The notes under the pieces: model-generated
What the model was told of the DNA's origin: nothing
What the model saw: the letters and a program-made list of their open reading frames with translations, nothing else
The model's database searches: none
Translations under genes and position numbers: made by a program
Shown here: one piece after another, positions 9,194 through 18,917 of the stretch
Layout: each line of letters starts with the position of its first letter
Position numbering within the stretch: the stretch's first letter is position 1
Assembly: GCA_035636095.1 (NCBI GenBank)
Contig: DASPZU010000001.1
Coordinates: 12,395-76,394, forward strand
Length of the DNA: 64,000 nt
Origin: Gp7-AA10 sp035636095
GTDB taxonomy: Bacteria > Acidobacteriota > Thermoanaerobaculia > Gp7-AA8
Reading direction: 5' to 3'

Positions 9194-10845
9194 CGGGCGA
9201 ATCGTGCCGGCTCGCGCCGCCAGCGCTGCGCAATCGGCATCTGCCGTCCGCTGCCGAATGCTTTGGAAGAGACGCGAATAGTCGGCGCGGCCTGCCGGCG
9301 CTTGAACTCGTTGCTGTCGACGAGCCGGAGGATTTTTTCGACGAGCGCGCGATCGTAACCTTTGGCGGCGATGGCATCGACCTCGTACCAATCTTCGATG
9401 TACAGGCGAAGGATTCCGTCGAGCACTTCGTAAGGCGGAAGCGAGTCCTGATCGGTCTGATTCGGTCGCAGCTCCGCCGAGGGCGGCTTCGAGATCGATG
9501 AGCGCGGAATGACTTCGGAATGGCGGTTGATCCACGCCGCGACGCGATAGATCGTGGTCTTGTAGACGTCGCCCAGCAGCGCCAGGCCGCCCGCCATGTC
9601 GCCATAGAGCGTGCAGTAGCCGACCGCCATCTCGGACTTGTTGCCGGTCGAGACCACCATGGCGCCGGTGCGATTCGACCAGGCCATCAAGATGTTTCCG
9701 CGGATCCGCGCCTGCACGTTCTCGTTCGCAATATCGAACTTATTATCATGAAATAATTGTGTGAATGATTGTTCGTACTGTTGATAGACCGACTCGATCG
9801 GCACGACGTGCATGGCCATACCGAGGTTGCGCGCCAGGGCGCAGGCGTCATCGAGGCTGCTGCGGGACGAGAATTGCGACGGCATCGCGATTCCGGTCAC
9901 GTGTTCTCTTCCGAGCGCCTCGACCGCCAGCGCCGCCGTGACGGCAGAGTCGATGCCGCCGGAGAGTCCGACCACCACGTCCTTGAATCCGCACTTGCGG
10001 ATGTAGTCGCGCAGGCCGAGGATCAATCCGCGACCGATCTCCTCCGATTCCTCGAGGGCCAGGACCGATTCGCACGACGGTCCTTCCAGAGGCACGAGTG
10101 CGTGATGTTCCTCGAATGCCGGCGCACAGAAAATCGTTTGACCCTGCCCGTCGATCACGATCGACGAGCCGTCGAACAGCAATTCATCGTTCCCGCCGAC
10201 CTGATTCACATAGACGAGGGGAATGCGATAGCGGCGCGCGATGTCGGAGAAAAGCTCATAGCGCGACTTCCGTTTCCCGGAGTTGAACGGCGACGCGGAG
10301 ATGTTGAGAAAAATCTGCGCGCCCTGGCGCGCCAATTGATCGACCGGGTTGTCGCAGTAGAGTTTTGTGCCGAGGACTTCGTCGTTGAACCAGAAGTCTT
10401 CGCAGATGCTGATCGCGGCGCGGGTGCCGGCGATGTCGACGATCTGCGGCGCGCGCCCGGGCTCGAAGTAGCGCAGCTCATCAAAGACGTCGTAGGTCGG
10501 AAGAAGAACTTTGTGCTGTTGAAAGACGACTTTGCCGTTTTGCGCCAGGATGGCAGAGTTGTGCAGCGGCTTTCCGCACCACGTCTCATTCCGGGTGATG
10601 CAGCCGAAGAGAAGTGCCGTCTTTCCCGTCATCTTCGCGATTGCGTCGCGAACTTCCAGCGACTTGCTGACGAATACCTCGCGGTCGAGAAGATCGCGCG
10701 GGGGATAGCCGGTGACCGCCAGCTCCGTCACCATGACCAGATCGGCGCCCGCCCGCACGCCCTGTTCGTAAGCGTTCGTGATCAGCTCGGCATTCGTGCT
10801 GACCGCGCCCACTGTCGGATTGAGTTGCCCGATGAAAATCTTCAT
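9190..10845 (-). CDS. nadE: Glutamine-dependent NAD+ synthetase
   Basis: This 551-residue two-domain enzyme makes NAD+ from deamido-NAD+, ATP and glutamine. The N-terminal nitrilase-type glutaminase (~1-245) starts MKIFIGQLNPTVGAVSTN and includes the catalytic Cys context AAISICEDFW. The C-terminal synthetase (~265-551) has the ATP pyrophosphatase P-loop VGLSGGIDSAV and STGNKSEMAVGYCTLYGD. Its length is normal for the fused bacterial form. It is divergent from the DUF5916 gene across 55 bp, and its stop overlaps the lipoprotein ATG. Confidence 0.97.
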   Translation of the reverse strand: MKIFIGQLNPTVGAVSTNAELITNAYEQGVRAGADLVMVTELAVTGYPPRDLLDREVFVSKSLEVRDAIAKMTGKTALLFGCITRNETWCGKPLHNSAILAQNGKVVFQQHKVLLPTYDVFDELRYFEPGRAPQIVDIAGTRAAISICEDFWFNDEVLGTKLYCDNPVDQLARQGAQIFLNISASPFNSGKRKSRYELFSDIARRYRIPLVYVNQVGGNDELLFDGSSIVIDGQGQTIFCAPAFEEHHALVPLEGPSCESVLALEESEEIGRGLILGLRDYIRKCGFKDVVVGLSGGIDSAVTAALAVEALGREHVTGIAMPSQFSSRSSLDDACALARNLGMAMHVVPIESVYQQYEQSFTQLFHDNKFDIANENVQARIRGNILMAWSNRTGAMVVSTGNKSEMAVGYCTLYGDMAGGLALLGDVYKTTIYRVAAWINRHSEVIPRSSISKPPSAELRPNQTDQDSLPPYEVLDGILRLYIEDWYEVDAIAAKGYDRALVEKILRLVDSNEFKRRQAAPTIRVSSKAFGSGRQMPIAQRWRREPARFAR

Positions 10846-10900
10846 CTCGCGCTAACCATTGACGCTCCGAGAGCGTCCTATCACTGAAACACAAGTTAGC

Positions 10901-13453
10901 ATGAGAAGAGTTCGCGCTGCCCTCGCGTCCCTCCTCCTCACTGGACCTCTCCTGGCAGCCGACCCGCCCGCGACACCCTCCTTTCACGCCATCCGCGCCA
11001 CCACCCCGCCCGTCATCGACGGCGATCTGAGCGATCCGGCGTGGCAAGCCGCCCCCGAAATCACCGGCTTCACGCAGCATGACCCCGATGACGGCAAGCC
11101 TGCCACCCAAAAAACGGTGGTGAAAGTCGCCTACGACGATCAAGCCGTCTACATCGCCGCGAAGATCGATGACGTCCGTCCCGTCACGACGGTCCTGGGC
11201 CGCCGCGACAGCGGTCTGGAGTCCGACTGGTTCCGCATTTACCTCGACTCGCAACACGATCGTCTCAGCGGCACAGGGTTCTGGGTCAATCCGTCGAACG
11301 TCCAGATCGACATGATTCTCTACAACGACATCTACGACGATTGGAGTTGGGACGCGGTATGGAAGTCGGCCGCCAGGACCGTGCCGGGGGGATGGGTGGT
11401 GGAAGTGAAGATCCCTTACTCGCAGCTCCGTTTTCCCGATCGCCCGAATCAGATCTGGGGCATCAATTTCGCGCGCCGCACGCAATCGAACAAAGAAACG
11501 GATTGGCTGGTCAACACGCCCAAGGGAGAGAGCGGACTGGTTTCGCGTTTTGCGGATCTCGTCGGCATCGAAGGCATTCATCCGGAGCGGTCGCTGGAGC
11601 TGATGCCGTACGGCGTTGCGCGTTCCGATCTCACCACGCCGGTGCCGGCCGGCGATCCCTTCACGCGCGCCAGCGCCTACAAAATGGATGGCGGCCTGGA
11701 CGTGAAGTACGGCATCTCGTCGAATCTGACCTTGACGGGAACTGTCAATCCCGATTTCGGCCAGGTGGAAGTCGATCCGGCGGTCCTCAATCTCTCGCAG
11801 TTCGAAACGTTCTTTCCCGAGAAACGCCCGTTCTTCACGGAAGGCGCATCGATCTTCAATTCGTATGGCAACGGTCCCGCGAACTTCCGCGCCAGCTTCA
11901 ATTTCTATCCCCCCCGGATGTTTTATTCGCGACGCATTGGCAGATCACCGCAGGGGACCTCGAGCATCAGCTACGACTTCATCGACGCCCCTTCGCAAAC
12001 CACCATCCTCGGCGCGGCGAAAGTCACCGGAAAGGTGGGGAAGGGATGGTCGGTCGGCGCGCTCGATGCCATCACCGATACCGAACGCGCGCGCTATGAG
12101 GTGGGCAGCCTCCGCTTTTCACAGCAGGTCGAGCCGATGACGAACTATTTCGTCGGCCGCACATCGAAGGAGTACGGCGACTCCCGCATCGGAATGCTGG
12201 TCACGCAGGTGAATCGCCGGCTGCCGAGCGAGCTCACCTATCTTCGCGGTGATGCAACCTTCATCGGACTCGACGGCTACACGAAATTTCTCAAGAAAAA
12301 CTGGCTGTGGGAGTGGCTGGCCGGCGGAACAAGAGTCGGCGGATCGAAGGACGCCATCGCCTCGACGCAACGATCGTCGGCCCATCAATATAGACGGCCT
12401 GACGCCGACTATCTTCACTACGACCCCGATCGCACTTCGCTGACCGGCACCGGTTTCCGGACCATGGTTTCGAAGCTGACGGGCAGATGGCGTCCGGTCA
12501 TCGGAGTCAGTGGCTACACGCCGGGCTTCGAGACCAACGATGTCGGCTTCATGCCCCGCGCCGACGAAATCACGTCGCACTTCATCATCAATTACGTCAA
12601 CGAGACCGTGACGAAACATTGGCGCGATCGCGAATTCTGGGTCGGCAAATATCAGAACTGGAATTGGGGGCGCGACAATCTCGCCAACGGCCTCTTCGGC
12701 AACTGGTACGCCGAGATGACGAATTACTGGTACGGATTCGGGTGGGGTGGATTCCAGGCGCGCGTCCTCGACGACCGCAAGACGCGCGGCGGTCCGATGT
12801 CGCAACGGCCCTCCAGCTGGAATGGCGGCATGGGCCTCGGAAATGACAGCCGCAAGAAGTTGTCATTCGAGGCGTCGATCGAGGACTTTGAATCGAAGGA
12901 CACCAGTTGGGAGCGCGGCGGCCGCATCACGGTCGTCTATCGTCCGACCACAAATCTGAAATTGCAGTTGTCGCCCTCATACACCCGCCAGTACGACTAC
13001 GCCCAATACATCACGACGCTCACGGATCCGAGCGCCACCGCGACGTATGGCGCGCACTATGTCTTCAGCGGGCTCGATCAGAACATCTTCGAGCTGGGCA
13101 CGCGCGCCGACTGGACCATCAGCTCCACGCTCTCGCTGCAGTTGTATCTGCAGCCGTTCGTGGCGGCCGGCGACTATCACGATTTCCGCGAGCTCGCCCG
13201 GCCGCGCTCGAGCACCTACCTTCCCTTCGCGTACGACAGCAATCCCGATTTTAATTTTCGGAGCTTGCGCGGCAGTGCGGTGGCGCGATGGGAGTTTCGT
13301 CCCGGCTCGGCCCTCTATGTGGTGTGGAATGAAAATCGTTCGGACACACTCGGCGTCGGCAATTTCCGTCTGCGCCGCGATGTCACAGCATTGCAGCACG
13401 CACCTTCCAATGATGTTTTTTTGGTGAAAATCTCCTACTGGCTGCCGCTGTAA
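10901..13453 (+). CDS. DUF5916 protein with N-terminal CBM9-like domain
   Basis: The 850-residue secreted protein has a signal peptide (MRRVRAALASLLLTGPLLAA). A carbohydrate-binding family-9-like domain follows (residues ~30-200; PPVIDGDLSDPAWQAAPE, AVYIAAKIDD). The long C-terminal DUF5916 region contains the typical NPDFGQVEVDPAVLNLSQFE and FFPEKRPFFTEGASIF. The C-terminal ~450 residues look like alternating beta strands ending KISYWLPL, consistent with an outer-membrane barrel. The function is unknown; such proteins are common in Acidobacteria and Bacteroidetes. I chose ATG 10901 because the signal peptide starts there. Confidence 0.88.
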   Translation: MRRVRAALASLLLTGPLLAADPPATPSFHAIRATTPPVIDGDLSDPAWQAAPEITGFTQHDPDDGKPATQKTVVKVAYDDQAVYIAAKIDDVRPVTTVLGRRDSGLESDWFRIYLDSQHDRLSGTGFWVNPSNVQIDMILYNDIYDDWSWDAVWKSAARTVPGGWVVEVKIPYSQLRFPDRPNQIWGINFARRTQSNKETDWLVNTPKGESGLVSRFADLVGIEGIHPERSLELMPYGVARSDLTTPVPAGDPFTRASAYKMDGGLDVKYGISSNLTLTGTVNPDFGQVEVDPAVLNLSQFETFFPEKRPFFTEGASIFNSYGNGPANFRASFNFYPPRMFYSRRIGRSPQGTSSISYDFIDAPSQTTILGAAKVTGKVGKGWSVGALDAITDTERARYEVGSLRFSQQVEPMTNYFVGRTSKEYGDSRIGMLVTQVNRRLPSELTYLRGDATFIGLDGYTKFLKKNWLWEWLAGGTRVGGSKDAIASTQRSSAHQYRRPDADYLHYDPDRTSLTGTGFRTMVSKLTGRWRPVIGVSGYTPGFETNDVGFMPRADEITSHFIINYVNETVTKHWRDREFWVGKYQNWNWGRDNLANGLFGNWYAEMTNYWYGFGWGGFQARVLDDRKTRGGPMSQRPSSWNGGMGLGNDSRKKLSFEASIEDFESKDTSWERGGRITVVYRPTTNLKLQLSPSYTRQYDYAQYITTLTDPSATATYGAHYVFSGLDQNIFELGTRADWTISSTLSLQLYLQPFVAAGDYHDFRELARPRSSTYLPFAYDSNPDFNFRSLRGSAVARWEFRPGSALYVVWNENRSDTLGVGNFRLRRDVTALQHAPSNDVFLVKISYWLPL

Positions 13454-13502
13454 GTTGACGCCGTCCCGATTCTTGCAACAATGACCGGCTCGAGGTGCAC
13501 GA

Positions 13503-14324
13503 ATGCCGGAAGAATTCGGGACGGTGAATCTGAAACAGGGGACGCAGCAGCGAGAGATCGAGATGCTGCGCCGACACTATCGCGCGCATCGCGAATCGCT
13601 CAGCCGCATGATCGGCGACGCCCCGAGCGAGCATCTGGCCGGCGAGTATCAGAAGCTGATCAGCGAAATCGACATGGCGGTTCGAAAACTCGATGAGCTG
13701 GAAGGAAAGGCGCCGGTTCCCTCGATGACCGATACCAATCCGTCCATCAAGGTTCCTCCCGGGAACCGCCCCCTCGTTCGAGCTCCCGAGGCCGCCAGCG
13801 TGCCGCCGCTGGTGACGTATGAGCCGCCCGCCACGCGCGCGGCGCAGAACCGCATCGCCATCATCGTCCTGGCCGGCCTCATCGTCCTCGGCATCATCGG
13901 CTGGCTGATCTGGCGCGCCAGCTCGGAGCGCAAGGCCGCCCCACCGGTGGTCGAGCAGCGCCCGACCACGACCACAACTGCACCACCGGCCGTGACGCCG
14001 GCGCCGCGCCCTGTCGTCACCTTGAAAGTCGCTCCAACCAACGCCGACTACGGCACGATCCGCAAGGGGACACGCGCGGTGCGGCAATTCCAGGTGACCA
14101 ACACCGGCGATACTGCCATCGACATCGAAGTCACACGCTCGGCTTGCCGCTGCCTGTTCTACGACTACAACGGCAAGTTGCCGGCGAAGGGGCAGGAGAC
14201 AATCACGGTCACCATCGATGGCGCGCGCGCGAAAACAGGTACGCTGCAGGAACGGGTCGACGTGCACGCGAAGAAGGATCCTTCCATGAGCGCGACCTTC
14301 ACGGTGCAGGCGACCATCAAGTGA
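13503..14324 (+). CDS. Single-pass membrane protein with DUF1573-like C-terminal domain
   Basis: The 273-residue protein has an N-terminal charged, probably coiled-coil cytoplasmic part. One transmembrane helix (IAIIVLAGLIVLGIIGWLIW, residues ~119-139) and a Thr/Pro-rich linker (TTTTTAPPAVTPAPRP) follow. The extracytoplasmic domain, DYGTIRKGTRAVRQFQVTNTGD, resembles the immunoglobulin-like DUF1573/ASH fold. Two cysteines sit at SACRC. A GAGGTG ribosome site lies shortly upstream. The specific role is unknown. Confidence 0.75.
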   Translation: MPEEFGTVNLKQGTQQREIEMLRRHYRAHRESLSRMIGDAPSEHLAGEYQKLISEIDMAVRKLDELEGKAPVPSMTDTNPSIKVPPGNRPLVRAPEAASVPPLVTYEPPATRAAQNRIAIIVLAGLIVLGIIGWLIWRASSERKAAPPVVEQRPTTTTTAPPAVTPAPRPVVTLKVAPTNADYGTIRKGTRAVRQFQVTNTGDTAIDIEVTRSACRCLFYDYNGKLPAKGQETITVTIDGARAKTGTLQERVDVHAKKDPSMSATFTVQATIK

Positions 14325-14327
14325 GGC

Positions 14328-14402
14328 GAACGATGAGCGATGAACGCTGAACGATGAACCGCCACTCGATTTTGTTCATCGTTCATCGATCATCGTTCAT
14401 CG
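14328..14402. repeat. Heptad-repeat inverted array overlapping the GH3 start
   Basis: 7-mers of the type gatgaac (14328-14359) face 7-mers of the type gttcatc (14374-14402). The two arms are complementary over about 29 bp with a few mismatches. The array covers the intergenic gap, the ATG of the GH3 gene at 14354 and the codons of its signal-peptide core. Confidence 0.85.
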
Positions 14403-16087
14403 TTTTGGTACTGTTCCTTCCGATGTGTGCATCACAGCGCCCGCTCTCGCTCGACGAAAAAATCGGGCAGATGTTCGGAGTGCGCGCGCACGGCGTGTTC
14501 ATGAGCGAGTCGTCGCCCGAATATCAGCGGCTCTTGCATCAGGTCCGCGACAATCATGTCGGCGGCATCGTCTGGTTTCTCTCCAATGTCTACGAGACCG
14601 CGGTGCTCAATCAGAAACTGCAGCGCGCGTCGCGCGTGCCGCTTCTGATCAGCGCCGATCTCGAAGCAGGGATGGGGATGCGGTTCGCCGATACCACCTT
14701 CTGGCCTTCGGCAATGGCGCTGGCCGCGACCGGAGATCCGACACTCGCGGAGCGCGAGGGCCGCGTGGTGGCCAAAGAAGCGCGCAGCGTCGGCATCAAT
14801 CAGATCTATGCGCCGGTCGCCGACGTCAACGTCGCTCCCGACAACCCGGTCATCAACACCCGCAGCTTCGGTGAGGATCCGGAAGATGTCGGCCGCTACG
14901 TGGCGGCATTCACGCGAGGTGTGCAGAGCGAACATGTGATCGCGACCGCCAAACATTTTCCCGGCCACGGCGACACGCACACCGATTCGCATCGGGCCCT
15001 GCCGGTTCTCAGCGTCTCGGCCGACCGGCTCGAGAACGTCGAGCTGGTCCCGTTTCGCGCGGCCATCGCGGCGAAGGTCGCCTCGATCATGATCGGACAC
15101 CTTTCCATTCCTGCGCTCGATCCGACGCCGGCTCCCGTGCGAACCGACTTGCACAATGAGAATCCGTACGGCACCAAGGCGGAGGAGATCCCCAGGGAGG
15201 GGACACTGCCGGCGACGCTGTCGTCGAAAATCATCAACGGTCTCTTGCGAAAGGATCTCGGATATCGAGGACTCGTCGTCAGCGACGCCTTCGACATGGG
15301 CGGTCTGGTCGAACATTTCGAGCCCGGCGAGGCGGCGGTCCGCGCAATCGAGGCGGGCGAGGATCAGATCCTGCTGTCGCCGGATACCGACCGGGCGATC
15401 GCTGCGGTGAAGGCCGCCGTCAAGAGCGGACGGATCTCCGAAGCACGCATTGACGCATCGGTGCAGCGAATCGTGGCGGCCAAAGAGTTCGCGGGTGCGC
15501 CGAACGCCGATCCGGAATCGATCTTTCGCGTGGTCGACTCGCAGGAGCACCGCGATCTCGCGAATGAGATCGCCCGCCGGGCCCTGACGCTGGTGCGCGA
15601 ACAGCCGGCTGTTCTGCCACTCCGGCGCGACTCAAAAATGGCACTAGTGATCGTGAATGATTTTTCCGACATCAACGCCATGGGCGATTTCGAACGCGAG
15701 CTGCGCGCACGCGGGCCGGTCGTCGCGTCGGTGACCATCGATCCGCGCACGCGCGTCGAAGAGGTGCCCCCGATTGCGAACGCCGATGTCGTGGTCATCG
15801 CATTTGCCGTGCGCCCGCGATCCGGCGCGGGACAGATCGCGGTTCCGGCGGCCGCGCGCCAACTCGTCGAATCGCTGAACGTGCCGGTCGTCGCAATCGC
15901 ATTCGGCTCGCCGTATCTGCTTCGCGAGGTGCCGTCGATCGGCACCTACATCTGCGCCTACGGCATTCAGCCGGTCATGCAGATCGCCGCCGTGAACGCG
16001 ATCTTCGGCAACGCGGCGTTCAGCGGCCATCTGCCCGTAACTATTCCGGGGCTATATCCTCGGGGTCACGGAATCAAGAAGGGATGA
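14354..16087 (+). CDS. Glycoside hydrolase family 3 protein (beta-N-acetylhexosaminidase-like)
   Basis: The 577-residue product starts with an unusual hydrophobic leader encoded by heptad repeats and a possible lipobox (LFLPMC). The GH3 catalytic barrel follows, from SLDEKIGQMFGVRAHG. The NagZ-like acid/base loop KHFPGHGDTHTDSHRALP lies near residue 199, and the nucleophile Asp in VVSDAFDMGGL near residue 310. A C-terminal alpha/beta domain is present (~400-577). It probably cleaves beta-linked N-acetylhexosamine, in cell-wall recycling or glycan breakdown. Its stop lies within a second heptad array. Confidence 0.9.
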   Translation: MNRHSILFIVHRSSFIVLVLFLPMCASQRPLSLDEKIGQMFGVRAHGVFMSESSPEYQRLLHQVRDNHVGGIVWFLSNVYETAVLNQKLQRASRVPLLISADLEAGMGMRFADTTFWPSAMALAATGDPTLAEREGRVVAKEARSVGINQIYAPVADVNVAPDNPVINTRSFGEDPEDVGRYVAAFTRGVQSEHVIATAKHFPGHGDTHTDSHRALPVLSVSADRLENVELVPFRAAIAAKVASIMIGHLSIPALDPTPAPVRTDLHNENPYGTKAEEIPREGTLPATLSSKIINGLLRKDLGYRGLVVSDAFDMGGLVEHFEPGEAAVRAIEAGEDQILLSPDTDRAIAAVKAAVKSGRISEARIDASVQRIVAAKEFAGAPNADPESIFRVVDSQEHRDLANEIARRALTLVREQPAVLPLRRDSKMALVIVNDFSDINAMGDFERELRARGPVVASVTIDPRTRVEEVPPIANADVVVIAFAVRPRSGAGQIAVPAAARQLVESLNVPVVAIAFGSPYLLREVPSIGTYICAYGIQPVMQIAAVNAIFGNAAFSGHLPVTIPGLYPRGHGIKKG

Positions 16088-16150
16088 GGGCTGAGGGATG
16101 AGGGATGAAGGTTGGTTTTTTCATCCCTCATCCCTCCTCCCTCATCCCTT
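16079..16150. repeat. Heptad-repeat hairpin, 29-bp stem
   Basis: Arm 16079-16107 (units of gggatga) is complementary to arm 16122-16150 (units of catccct) at 27 of 29 positions. The 14-nt loop contains a T6 run. It spans the GH3 stop codon and ends 6 bp before the symporter ATG, so it could work as a terminator or sequester the start region. Confidence 0.88.
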
Positions 16151-16156
16151 GTTGCT

Positions 16157-17956
16157 ATGCACTTAACCACCATCGACTTCCTGGTCATCGCCGGCTACTT
16201 CGTGCTGGCGATCGGCACGGCCAGCGCGTTCATCAAGCGCGCGCGGCGATCGATGCTCGACTATTTCGTCTCGCACCGATCGATGCCGTGGTGGCTTGCC
16301 GGCACCGCCATGGTCGCGACGACCTTCTCCGCCGACACGCCGCTGGCGGTGACGGAGATGGTCGTGAAGAACGGCGTGGCCGGGAACTGGCTGTGGTGGT
16401 CGATGCTGGCGTCGGGGATGCTGACGGTTTTCTTTTTCGCACGGCTTTGGCGTCGCGCGGAAGTGGTCACCGACGTCGAGCTGACCGAGCTCCGCTACGC
16501 CGGCAAGCCGGCCGCCTTCCTTCGCGCCTTCCGCGCCGCATACCTCGGCCTCATCGTCAACATCATCGTGATGGGCTGGGTGAACCTCGGCATGTCGAAA
16601 GTTCTCTCCGGCACGCTTGGCCTCACGAAAATGAACGCGCTGATCATCGCGCTGCTGATCACATTCGCGTACACCGTGCTGGCGGGCTACTGGGGAATCA
16701 CGGCCGCACACGGATTGCAGTACTGCTTCGAGATGGGGGGCGCGATCGTGCTGGCCGTCGTGTCGTGGCGCGCGGTGGGCGGCGGCGATGTCCTGTACTC
16801 GAAGCTCGGCGACGCCCATCCGGCTGCCGCGCCCCCCGGCACGATCTTCGGTCACGCGCGCGACGCCCTGGCGTTCTGGCCGAGCGGCAGCGGCGCGTGG
16901 GTCTTCCCGACCATCACGCTGTCCGCGCTTCTGGGCGTCAGTTGGTGGGCGACGTGGTATCCCGGCGCGGAACCGGGCGGCGGCGGATACGTCGTGCAGA
17001 ACATTTCCGCCACCCGCAGCGAGAGGGAAGGGCGGGCGGCGGCGCTCTTCTTCAACATCGCGCACTACGCCATCCGCAGTTGGCCGTGGGTGATCACCGC
17101 GCTCTGCTCCCTCGTCCTTTACGGCGGCGCTGTCAAAGCTGCCGATCCCGGAATCAACTACGTGAAGATGATGGTCGATCTGCTCCCCGCAGGTCTGCGC
17201 GGCTTGATGCTCGCGTCGTTCGCTGCAGCCTATTCATCGACGATCGCGACGCAGATGAATTGGGGATCGAGCTACCTGATCAACGATCTCTATCGGCGCT
17301 TCATGGTCCGTGACGCGAGCGAGCGGCATTACGTGTTCGCATCGCGCGTGGCCGTGGCGATCACGGTGTTGCTGTCGATCATCGCAACGCGGTACATGGA
17401 TCAGATCAGCGGCGCGTGGCAGTTTCTGATGATGCTCGGCGCGGGCACCGGCCTGGTCTACATTCTTCGCTGGTATTGGTGGCGCATCAATGCCTGGTCG
17501 GAAGTCAGCGCGATGGTCTCGGCGCTGATCACTTCGCTCGTCCTTCGTTTCTTCATTGATACCTCGCGGCCGGAAGGATTCGCGCTGAATCTGATCCTCA
17601 CCACGATCATTACGACCGCGGTGTGGTTGATCGTGACCTTCGCAACGCCGGCCGAGCCGCACCAGACGCTGATCGCGTTCTATCGCCGCGCGCGGCCGGC
17701 AGGCGCCGGCTGGCGGAGATTCGCTGACGAGACCGGAATTCGCGCGCCGGACGGCGAGATCACGCGCAACGCGCTGGCATGGGTCCTGGGCGTCATCCTG
17801 GTCTACTCGATCATGTTCGCGACCGGCGCGCTTCTTTTCGACGAACGGCGCAACCTGATCGTGTTCAGCACGTCGCTGATCGCGTCCGCGATCGCGTTGT
17901 GGTGGGTCATGCGCCGCGAACAGGCTTACGAATCCGAATCACGAGAAACGGGTTGA
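16157..17956 (+). CDS. Sodium:solute symporter family transporter
   Basis: The 599-residue polytopic membrane protein is of the SSS type, with about 13-14 hydrophobic helices beginning TIDFLVIAGYFVLAIGTA. Family features include SHRSMPWWLAGTAMVATTFS at helix 1, TFSADTPLAV, a long aromatic loop, and AAYSSTIATQMNWGSSYL near residue 358 (a conserved sodium-site region). The substrate cannot be named. The start at ATG 16157 lies directly after a heptad hairpin; the apparent upstream frame only translates that repeat. The 3' end overlaps the convergent methyltransferase by 50 bp. Confidence 0.9.
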   Translation: MHLTTIDFLVIAGYFVLAIGTASAFIKRARRSMLDYFVSHRSMPWWLAGTAMVATTFSADTPLAVTEMVVKNGVAGNWLWWSMLASGMLTVFFFARLWRRAEVVTDVELTELRYAGKPAAFLRAFRAAYLGLIVNIIVMGWVNLGMSKVLSGTLGLTKMNALIIALLITFAYTVLAGYWGITAAHGLQYCFEMGGAIVLAVVSWRAVGGGDVLYSKLGDAHPAAAPPGTIFGHARDALAFWPSGSGAWVFPTITLSALLGVSWWATWYPGAEPGGGGYVVQNISATRSEREGRAAALFFNIAHYAIRSWPWVITALCSLVLYGGAVKAADPGINYVKMMVDLLPAGLRGLMLASFAAAYSSTIATQMNWGSSYLINDLYRRFMVRDASERHYVFASRVAVAITVLLSIIATRYMDQISGAWQFLMMLGAGTGLVYILRWYWWRINAWSEVSAMVSALITSLVLRFFIDTSRPEGFALNLILTTIITTAVWLIVTFATPAEPHQTLIAFYRRARPAGAGWRRFADETGIRAPDGEITRNALAWVLGVILVYSIMFATGALLFDERRNLIVFSTSLIASAIALWWVMRREQAYESESRETG

Positions 17957-18845
17957 GGAACGACCGGGCGAGAATCGGAAAGTAGTCCATCGCCCGGAAA
18001 AGCAAGCGCGCCGGACCACCAAACATCCGACCGTACCAGTGCCTGCCCGCTTGTCGAAATGCGAGGCGCCCGTTTGGGCTAACCGCTGCGACCGAGAGGC
18101 GCGGATCGATTCCGATCGCAAGCGACTTGATCTCGTTGAACGTCGGCAGAAAGCCTTCACGAATCGAGTGAAATCTCGCCTGCCCCGCGCGCTTGTTGTG
18201 CCAAAAATCGATCGGGAAGGCGCCATTGGGAAAATCGAGATACAACGTTCCGCCTGCCGCAAGAACTCGCAGCAGTTCACCCATCACTGCACGCCGCTCC
18301 GCATCGCGATCCGGTCGCGGTCTGACCATGTAGCGTTCCGTGACTTCCTCTTCAACTCCGACATGCTCGATGACGCCTGAGGAGATGACGAAATCGAAGA
18401 ACGCGTCTACGAAAGGAAGTCTGGAAACACTCGCGACCGCGAGGTTCTCGCGATGCGTCCGTTCGCGCCATTGCCATCGACGCAGCAACGAGAGATCGAT
18501 ACCCCAGGCATCGTGGCCCTCTGACCGGAGAAGATCGACGGAAATCGCGTTGCCACATCCAGCATCGAGGACACGAGAGCCCGGCCTGAGACGGCGAAGG
18601 TAATACGACCGAATGCGGCTGATGGCTCCTTCATTTTCGAGCTCGAGCCCTCGAAGATGTTCCAGCGTGAGTGCGGAGGCTTGGTCGAAATTGTCGTAAT
18701 ACTTCCCGGCTGCGAAGTCCGCGATCCCATCGCTCACCGGGTACGCCACGTCGCATCGCCGGCATCGCAGCGCGCTCGCATCGAAATTGAGCTCGCTGTG
18801 GCACGTTGGACACCGATAGATGCCGAACTTCACGGATGTAAACAT
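17907..18845 (-). CDS. SAM-dependent methyltransferase with N-terminal zinc ribbon
   Basis: The 312-residue protein opens with a Trm112-like treble-clef segment (YRCPTCHSEL ... LRCRRCDVAYPVSDGI). The class I methyltransferase fold follows: VLDAGCGNAISVDLL (motif I, near residue 93), WGIDLSL and SSGVIEHVG. This arrangement is common in methyltransferases of lipid or surface-glycan clusters, but no such cluster is present here. A C-terminal ~80-residue basic/hydrophobic tail may contact the membrane. The start is ATG 18845; the long open frame beyond it is antisense to the TonB receptor. Confidence 0.85.
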   Translation of the reverse strand: MFTSVKFGIYRCPTCHSELNFDASALRCRRCDVAYPVSDGIADFAAGKYYDNFDQASALTLEHLRGLELENEGAISRIRSYYLRRLRPGSRVLDAGCGNAISVDLLRSEGHDAWGIDLSLLRRWQWRERTHRENLAVASVSRLPFVDAFFDFVISSGVIEHVGVEEEVTERYMVRPRPDRDAERRAVMGELLRVLAAGGTLYLDFPNGAFPIDFWHNKRAGQARFHSIREGFLPTFNEIKSLAIGIDPRLSVAAVSPNGRLAFRQAGRHWYGRMFGGPARLLFRAMDYFPILARSFLNPFLVIRIRKPVRGA

Positions 18846-18848
18846 AGC

Positions 18849-18877
18849 TTGACTCAGCGCGCCCCACGGCGTAGGTT
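18849..18877 (+). promoter_or_regulatory. Predicted sigma-70 promoter of first TonB receptor
   Basis: TTGACT (18849-18854), a 17-bp spacer and TAGGTT (18872-18877). The same layout occurs before the second receptor at 22243, which supports both predictions. Confidence 0.6.
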
Positions 18878-18917
18878 CGCACTTCAATCGTCCAACGGCA
18901 CTCTGTGGAGGAGAAAC

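Noticed and set aside
14328..16150. Heptad arrays considered as CRISPR repeats
   Set aside because: Units are 7 bp, contiguous and imperfect, with no spacers; no cas genes nearby.
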